Source of the DNA: Nonomuraea guangzhouensis
GTDB taxonomy: Bacteria; Actinomycetota; Actinomycetes; Streptosporangiales; Streptosporangiaceae
Direction of reading: 5' to 3'
DNA length: 64,000 bases
Assembly (NCBI RefSeq): GCF_019396345.1
Contig: NZ_JAHKRM010000029.1
Coordinates: 120,641 to 184,640, forward strand
Positions 60,878-64,000 of this stretch are shown piece by piece (position 1 is the stretch's first letter; the number at the start of each line of letters is the position of its first letter). Under the pieces are notes generated by a model. That model was not told the DNA's origin, did not search any database, and worked only from the letters and a program-made list of their open reading frames with translations. The position numbers and the translations under genes were made by a program.

Positions 60878-61520
60878 GGTCGGCCTCCTCGAGGACGAGC
60901 ATCGGGTTGGTGCCGCCCAGGGAGCCGCGCAGCTTCTTCCTGGCCCGGCTCAGCCGGGAGCCGACCGTGCCGTACGGGATGCCGAGCGCCGTGGCGATCT
61001 CCTCATGGCTCAGCCCGGCCAGCGCGACGAGCAGGATGACGTCGCGATCCCGCTGCTCCAGCCCCGCCAGCGCGGACGCCAGGCTCGGCTGCAGGCTCTG
61101 GGCGCTGACCCGCGCGGACACCCGGTCCTCGTGACCAGGCGCGTCGCCGTCGGGACCGTACCGTCCGAGCGCGCGCAGCGTCCGCGCCTCCAGGCGGCGA
61201 TGCTTGCCGATGAGCTTGGTCGCGATGCCGAACAGCCAGGACCGCACGGTCGCGCGCGCCGGGTCGTAACGCGCGCGCTTCCTGAACGCGATGAGGAACG
61301 TGTCGGAGACGACGTCCTCGGCATGATCCACGCCGAGCCGCTGGGCGACATAGCCGTGAATGTCGCCGAAGTAGGCGTCGAACACCGCCCCGAACACCTC
61401 GACGTCGACAAGCGACCCCGAAATGACCTCGGCGTCGACAGGTGACCCCGGAATGACCTCGCCCCGGTCGACCGGCCCTTGGGCGGCGCGGCCGGAGATC
61501 CAGGGCAGCGCCGTCACCAC
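60870..61520 (-). CDS. ECF sigma factor
   Basis: 216 residues, with sigma-70 region 2 (about 55-120; YFGDIHGYVAQRLGVDHAED) and region 4 (about 150-205; LEQRDRDVILLVALAGLSHE then GTVGSRLSRARKKLRGSL). The first 45 residues are not part of the fold and hold an imperfect repeat (GEVIPGSPVDA, AEVISGSLVDV, VEVFGAVF) arising from 30-bp DNA repeats at about 61399-61470. The GTG at 61520 is the longest start; the true one may lie closer to residue 45. Overlaps the CU044_5270 gene. Confidence 0.9.
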   Translation of the reverse strand: MVTALPWISGRAAQGPVDRGEVIPGSPVDAEVISGSLVDVEVFGAVFDAYFGDIHGYVAQRLGVDHAEDVVSDTFLIAFRKRARYDPARATVRSWLFGIATKLIGKHRRLEARTLRALGRYGPDGDAPGHEDRVSARVSAQSLQPSLASALAGLEQRDRDVILLVALAGLSHEEIATALGIPYGTVGSRLSRARKKLRGSLGGTNPMLVLEEADHG

Positions 61521-61569
61521 GGCCGCCCTTTCACGATGCTTGCCCCGTCATGTGCCACCCTTCGAACGA

Positions 61570-62592
61570 TCAGCGGATATCTCTTATCCCCCGATCCGCC
61601 CGATCGCTTTCACGGTCAGATGTCGCGTCTCCGGCAAGAAGCGTCTCGGCGACGGCTGTACGGGCATAGAGCACGTATCTTCCCGTACGGTGCGCACTGG
61701 CCAGTCCGGCCTTGCGGAGCGCGGTGAGGTGCTGGTTCGCGCCGGGTTCTGACAGGTCGAGGCGGGTGGCGAGCTCCCTGGTCGAGGCGGGCTGGTCGAG
61801 TTCGGCCAGCAGCCGGGCGCGGGTCCGGCCGAGCACGGCGGCCAGCGCTTGTGGCGGGTCGCTCTCGCGGTGCTCCCAGAGCGTCGCGACGCCGCGCGGC
61901 GGGTAGCGGATCGTGGGCTGCCAGGGCGGGGTCGTGACGGAGAAGACACGCGGCCAGGTGAACACCGACGGCACGAGCAACAGCCCCAGCCCGCGCAGCG
62001 GGCGCACTCCTTCGCAGACCGTCTTCGGTAGGCGGAGCGTCTCGCCCTCCCAGGTCGCGGCCGCGTCGAGGTCGCTGAGCATGCGCCGCAGCCCACCCTC
62101 GGCCAGTGACCTGGCCCGGTAGAGCACGTCGCCTTCGAGCAGGGTGCTGATCCGGGGCCAGAATGGCGCGATGGCCGCTTCCCAGTAGCCACGAATCTCC
62201 CCGGCCAGCCGCTCGAGGCCGCCCACCGGGTCGTCGTGCAGCGCTTGGAGCGCTCTGGTGCGCGGACCGTCCCAGACATCGAGATCCTCCTGGACCCGAG
62301 GCGCCATCGCCGCCATCGTGGCGAGCTCCACCTCCAGATCGGGTACGGAGGTCGAGGGCGGCGGGCAGACGAAGCAGACGATCGAGGTCGTCGGCACCGG
62401 CACCAGGTCGGACAGCAACCGCCAGTCGACATCGGCGAGCGGCCGTCGTACCCGCTCCACCCAGGGTTTGAGTACGGCATGCGCGGCCGGGTTCTTCACC
62501 ACGCGGACGCTGGCGACGACCTCCCACAGAGGAGAAACGGCGAAACGGACATTAGCCGCATCCTGTGCGGTGAATGTCAGTTCAAGGCTCAT
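61570..62592 (-). CDS. ArsR-type regulator with a DUF5937-like N-terminal domain
   Basis: 340 residues. The last 80 residues form a winged helix of ArsR type (LDQPASTRELATRLDLSEPG and ANQHLTALRKAGLASAHRTG); the long N-terminal domain resembles that of the LuxR-type protein at 8967. Family members are single-component regulators of nearby transporters. It is divergent from the MFS gene with a 60-bp gap, so it probably controls that exporter. Confidence 0.85.
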   Translation of the reverse strand: MSLELTFTAQDAANVRFAVSPLWEVVASVRVVKNPAAHAVLKPWVERVRRPLADVDWRLLSDLVPVPTTSIVCFVCPPPSTSVPDLEVELATMAAMAPRVQEDLDVWDGPRTRALQALHDDPVGGLERLAGEIRGYWEAAIAPFWPRISTLLEGDVLYRARSLAEGGLRRMLSDLDAAATWEGETLRLPKTVCEGVRPLRGLGLLLVPSVFTWPRVFSVTTPPWQPTIRYPPRGVATLWEHRESDPPQALAAVLGRTRARLLAELDQPASTRELATRLDLSEPGANQHLTALRKAGLASAHRTGRYVLYARTAVAETLLAGDATSDRESDRADRGIRDIR

Positions 62593-62652
62593 TCAATTAA
62601 TCCTCTGCTTAATCAATGGCCGCCAGATCCACTATCGCATCATCTAGGGGGC

Positions 62653-63870
62653 ATGACAGCTGTTGCCGAGACCCCGCTCCTGCGTGAACCCTCCTTCAGA
62701 TACCTCTACTTGGCGTCGGCGGTCAGCCAGTTCGGCACCCAGGTCGGCTACGTGGCGATGCCCCTGCTCGCGGTGACCGCCCTCGACGCCGGACCCGGCG
62801 AAGTGGGCCTGCTCAGCGCGCTCACCACGATCACCGTGCTCGTGCTGGGCCTGCCCGCCGGGGCCTGGGTGGACCGGGTCAGGCGCCGCCCGGTGATGAT
62901 CGCGACGGACCTCGTTCGCGCTGTGCTCCTGGTGTCGGTGCCGGTCGCGTGGTGGCTGGGCGCGCTGACGATGGCCCAGTTGTACGGTGTCGCGATCGCG
63001 TCGGGAGTCGGCACGCTCTTCTTCGACGTCGCCTCCCAGAGCACGGTCCCGCACCTGGTCGGCCGCGACCGGCTCACCGCCGCCAACTCGGTGCTCGTGG
63101 GCACGAACGCGGCGATGGATGTGAGCGGCAGAAGCGCCGCCGGAGTGCTGGTGACCTTCGCGGGCGCGCCGGTGGCGATCCTGCTCGACGCGCTCACCTA
63201 CCTGTGGTCGGCCCTGTGGCTGCGGCGGATCAGCACACCCGAACCGCCACCGGTCCCCGTTCCCGGTGAGCGGTTCGGACGCCAGATCGGCGAGGGGGTA
63301 CGGTACCTGTTCGGCAACCGGATCCTCGTCGCCGTGGCGGCACAGGGCGGTCTGTCGAACCTCGGGTTCCCGCTCTGCTCGACGCTGCTGCCCGTGCTCC
63401 TCGTGAACGACCTCGGGCAGCCCGCCTGGGTGCTCGGGGCCTACCTCGCCGTCGGTGGGCTGGGCACGCTGGCCGGCTCCTCGACGGCACACCTGATCGG
63501 TCGCCGGCTCGGTCGCGGGCGTGGCGTGTACGTCATCGGCCTGGCCACCGCGCCGTTCGCCTTCCTGGTGCCGTGCGTCGGCTGGAACGTCTGGATCTCG
63601 GCGGCCGCGTGGAGCCTTCTGTGCTTCCGGACAGGGATGAACAACGTGCTGCTCGTCAGCTTCAGGCAGCAGGTCACGCCCGACCCGATGCTCGGCCGGG
63701 TGAACGCCACCATGCGCCTGATCCTGATGGGCGCGGTCGGCGTCGGCGGCCTGCTGGCGGGGCTTCTCGGCGAGGTCTGGGGCTCCGGGGCCGCCATGTG
63801 GGCGGGTGCGTCGATCATCGCTCTCAGCTGGATCCCGATCTGGCTCAGCCCACTCCGGCGCGAAATCTGA
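62653..63870 (+). CDS. MFS transporter, MFS_3 (enterobactin/tetracycline-type) exporter
   Basis: 405 residues with 12 hydrophobic helices; AGAWVDRVRRRPVMIATDLV is the family motif A and SVLVGTNAAMDVSGRSAAG a typical motif of the MFS_3 exporters. ATG 62653 after GGGGGC. Presumably regulated by the divergent ArsR-type protein. Its last codon is followed immediately by an insertion-sequence end. Confidence 0.9.
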   Translation: MTAVAETPLLREPSFRYLYLASAVSQFGTQVGYVAMPLLAVTALDAGPGEVGLLSALTTITVLVLGLPAGAWVDRVRRRPVMIATDLVRAVLLVSVPVAWWLGALTMAQLYGVAIASGVGTLFFDVASQSTVPHLVGRDRLTAANSVLVGTNAAMDVSGRSAAGVLVTFAGAPVAILLDALTYLWSALWLRRISTPEPPPVPVPGERFGRQIGEGVRYLFGNRILVAVAAQGGLSNLGFPLCSTLLPVLLVNDLGQPAWVLGAYLAVGGLGTLAGSSTAHLIGRRLGRGRGVYVIGLATAPFAFLVPCVGWNVWISAAAWSLLCFRTGMNNVLLVSFRQQVTPDPMLGRVNATMRLILMGAVGVGGLLAGLLGEVWGSGAAMWAGASIIALSWIPIWLSPLRREI

Positions 63871-63876
63871 GTTCTA

Positions 63877-64000
63877 GTGGGCCGTCCCGGAACGTTGACC
63901 GGGTAATTGATCTCGGCTGGTGAACCCGTCAGGCTGGCTGCCTCTGAAAGCTGGGAGGTAGTCGTGGCTCGTCCACCGGATGTGTTCGTCCGGCCCTTGT
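63877..64000 (+). mobile_element. IS630-family element, left end, truncated at the window edge
   Basis: The first 87 bases behind a TA dinucleotide (63875-63876) look like an IS end (GTGGGCCGTCCCGGAACG...), followed by the transposase start. Only the left part is present. IS630 elements insert at TA, which fits the position just behind the MFS gene; the right end is outside the window. Confidence 0.5.
63964..64000 (+). CDS. IS630-family transposase, N-terminal fragment at the window edge
   Basis: The GTG at 63964 (after GGGAGG) begins VARPPDVFVRPL, the conserved N-terminus of an actinobacterial IS630-type transposase whose next residues usually read SxEEGRxLQRITR. Only 12 residues are in the window. 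Confidence 0.6.
   Translation, partial: MARPPDVFVRPL

Overview
The window looks like chromosomal DNA of a high-GC actinomycete, most likely a Streptosporangiaceae-type organism such as Nonomuraea or a relative (inference from coding style and gene content, not from a marker gene). Coding is dense, third codon positions are mostly G or C, GTG and TTG starts are common, and there are several actinobacterial hallmarks: ECF sigma factors with membrane partners, a CU044_5270-type protein, a mycothiol-dependent maleylpyruvate isomerase, a Ser/Thr kinase with a surface tail, and a MoxR/DUF58/transglutaminase-like operon. I saw no rRNA, tRNA or CRISPR array.

Layout. 1-5.4 kb: the end of a LacI-type regulator, paaZ (phenylacetate ring-opening enzyme), a secreted vanadium haloperoxidase/PAP2-like protein and a polytopic membrane protein. 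5.5-11.7 kb: an RpiR regulator with a HAD-phosphatase remnant behind it, then a small island of secreted proteins (GH43-like, a two-repeat secreted protein, an NlpC/P60-like protein with five near-identical 47-residue repeats) around a LuxR-type regulator. Identical 27-bp elements lie about 0.2 kb upstream of the two outward genes. 12-18.2 kb: ECF sigma factor and partner, Fe(II)/2OG dioxygenase, DUF1579-like protein, methyltransferase, ferredoxin-MBL fusion, GNAT, WD40 protein. 18.5-21.2 kb: a divergent homocitrate synthase-like / HTH-citrate synthase-like pair sharing a palindromic promoter region.

21.3-27.7 kb: a three-gene minus-strand operon with a kleisin-like protein, a winged-helix protein and a large SMC/MukB/JetC-like ATPase. 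It resembles Wadjet jetABC but has no jetD nuclease gene beside it, and the SMC gene is bracketed by 40-bp and 39-bp tandem repeats. This is my main candidate for an undescribed system. 27.8-34.1 kb: an FN3 protein, MoxR ATPase, DUF58 and transglutaminase-like operon. 34.2-37.6 kb: a compact five-gene toluene/alkene-type diiron monooxygenase operon (tmoABCDE) with the active-site residues conserved but no reductase gene next to it.

37.6-50.8 kb: NUDIX, a small secreted protein, an AlkZ-like DNA glycosylase, a Ser/Thr kinase with (GGPAV)n repeats, an M50-like membrane protein, amidohydrolase, NTF2-like protein, CorA, TetR, MerR/SDR and an endonuclease/exonuclease/phosphatase-family protein. 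50.9-54.2 kb: a gentisate-pathway cluster (IclR regulator, gentisate dioxygenase-like cupin, FAH-family hydrolase, maleylpyruvate isomerase). 54.2-64 kb: SGNH hydrolase, atypical SDR and MFS exporter divergent from TetR, a heparinase II/III-like protein, a CU044_5270/ECF sigma pair, an ArsR-type regulator divergent from an MFS exporter, and the first bases of an IS630-type transposase at the right edge.

Functional themes are aromatic catabolism (paaZ, tmoABCDE, gentisate genes, all separately regulated), a secreted polysaccharide/cell-wall island, and chromosome- or plasmid-structuring ATPases. Links between these blocks are inference.
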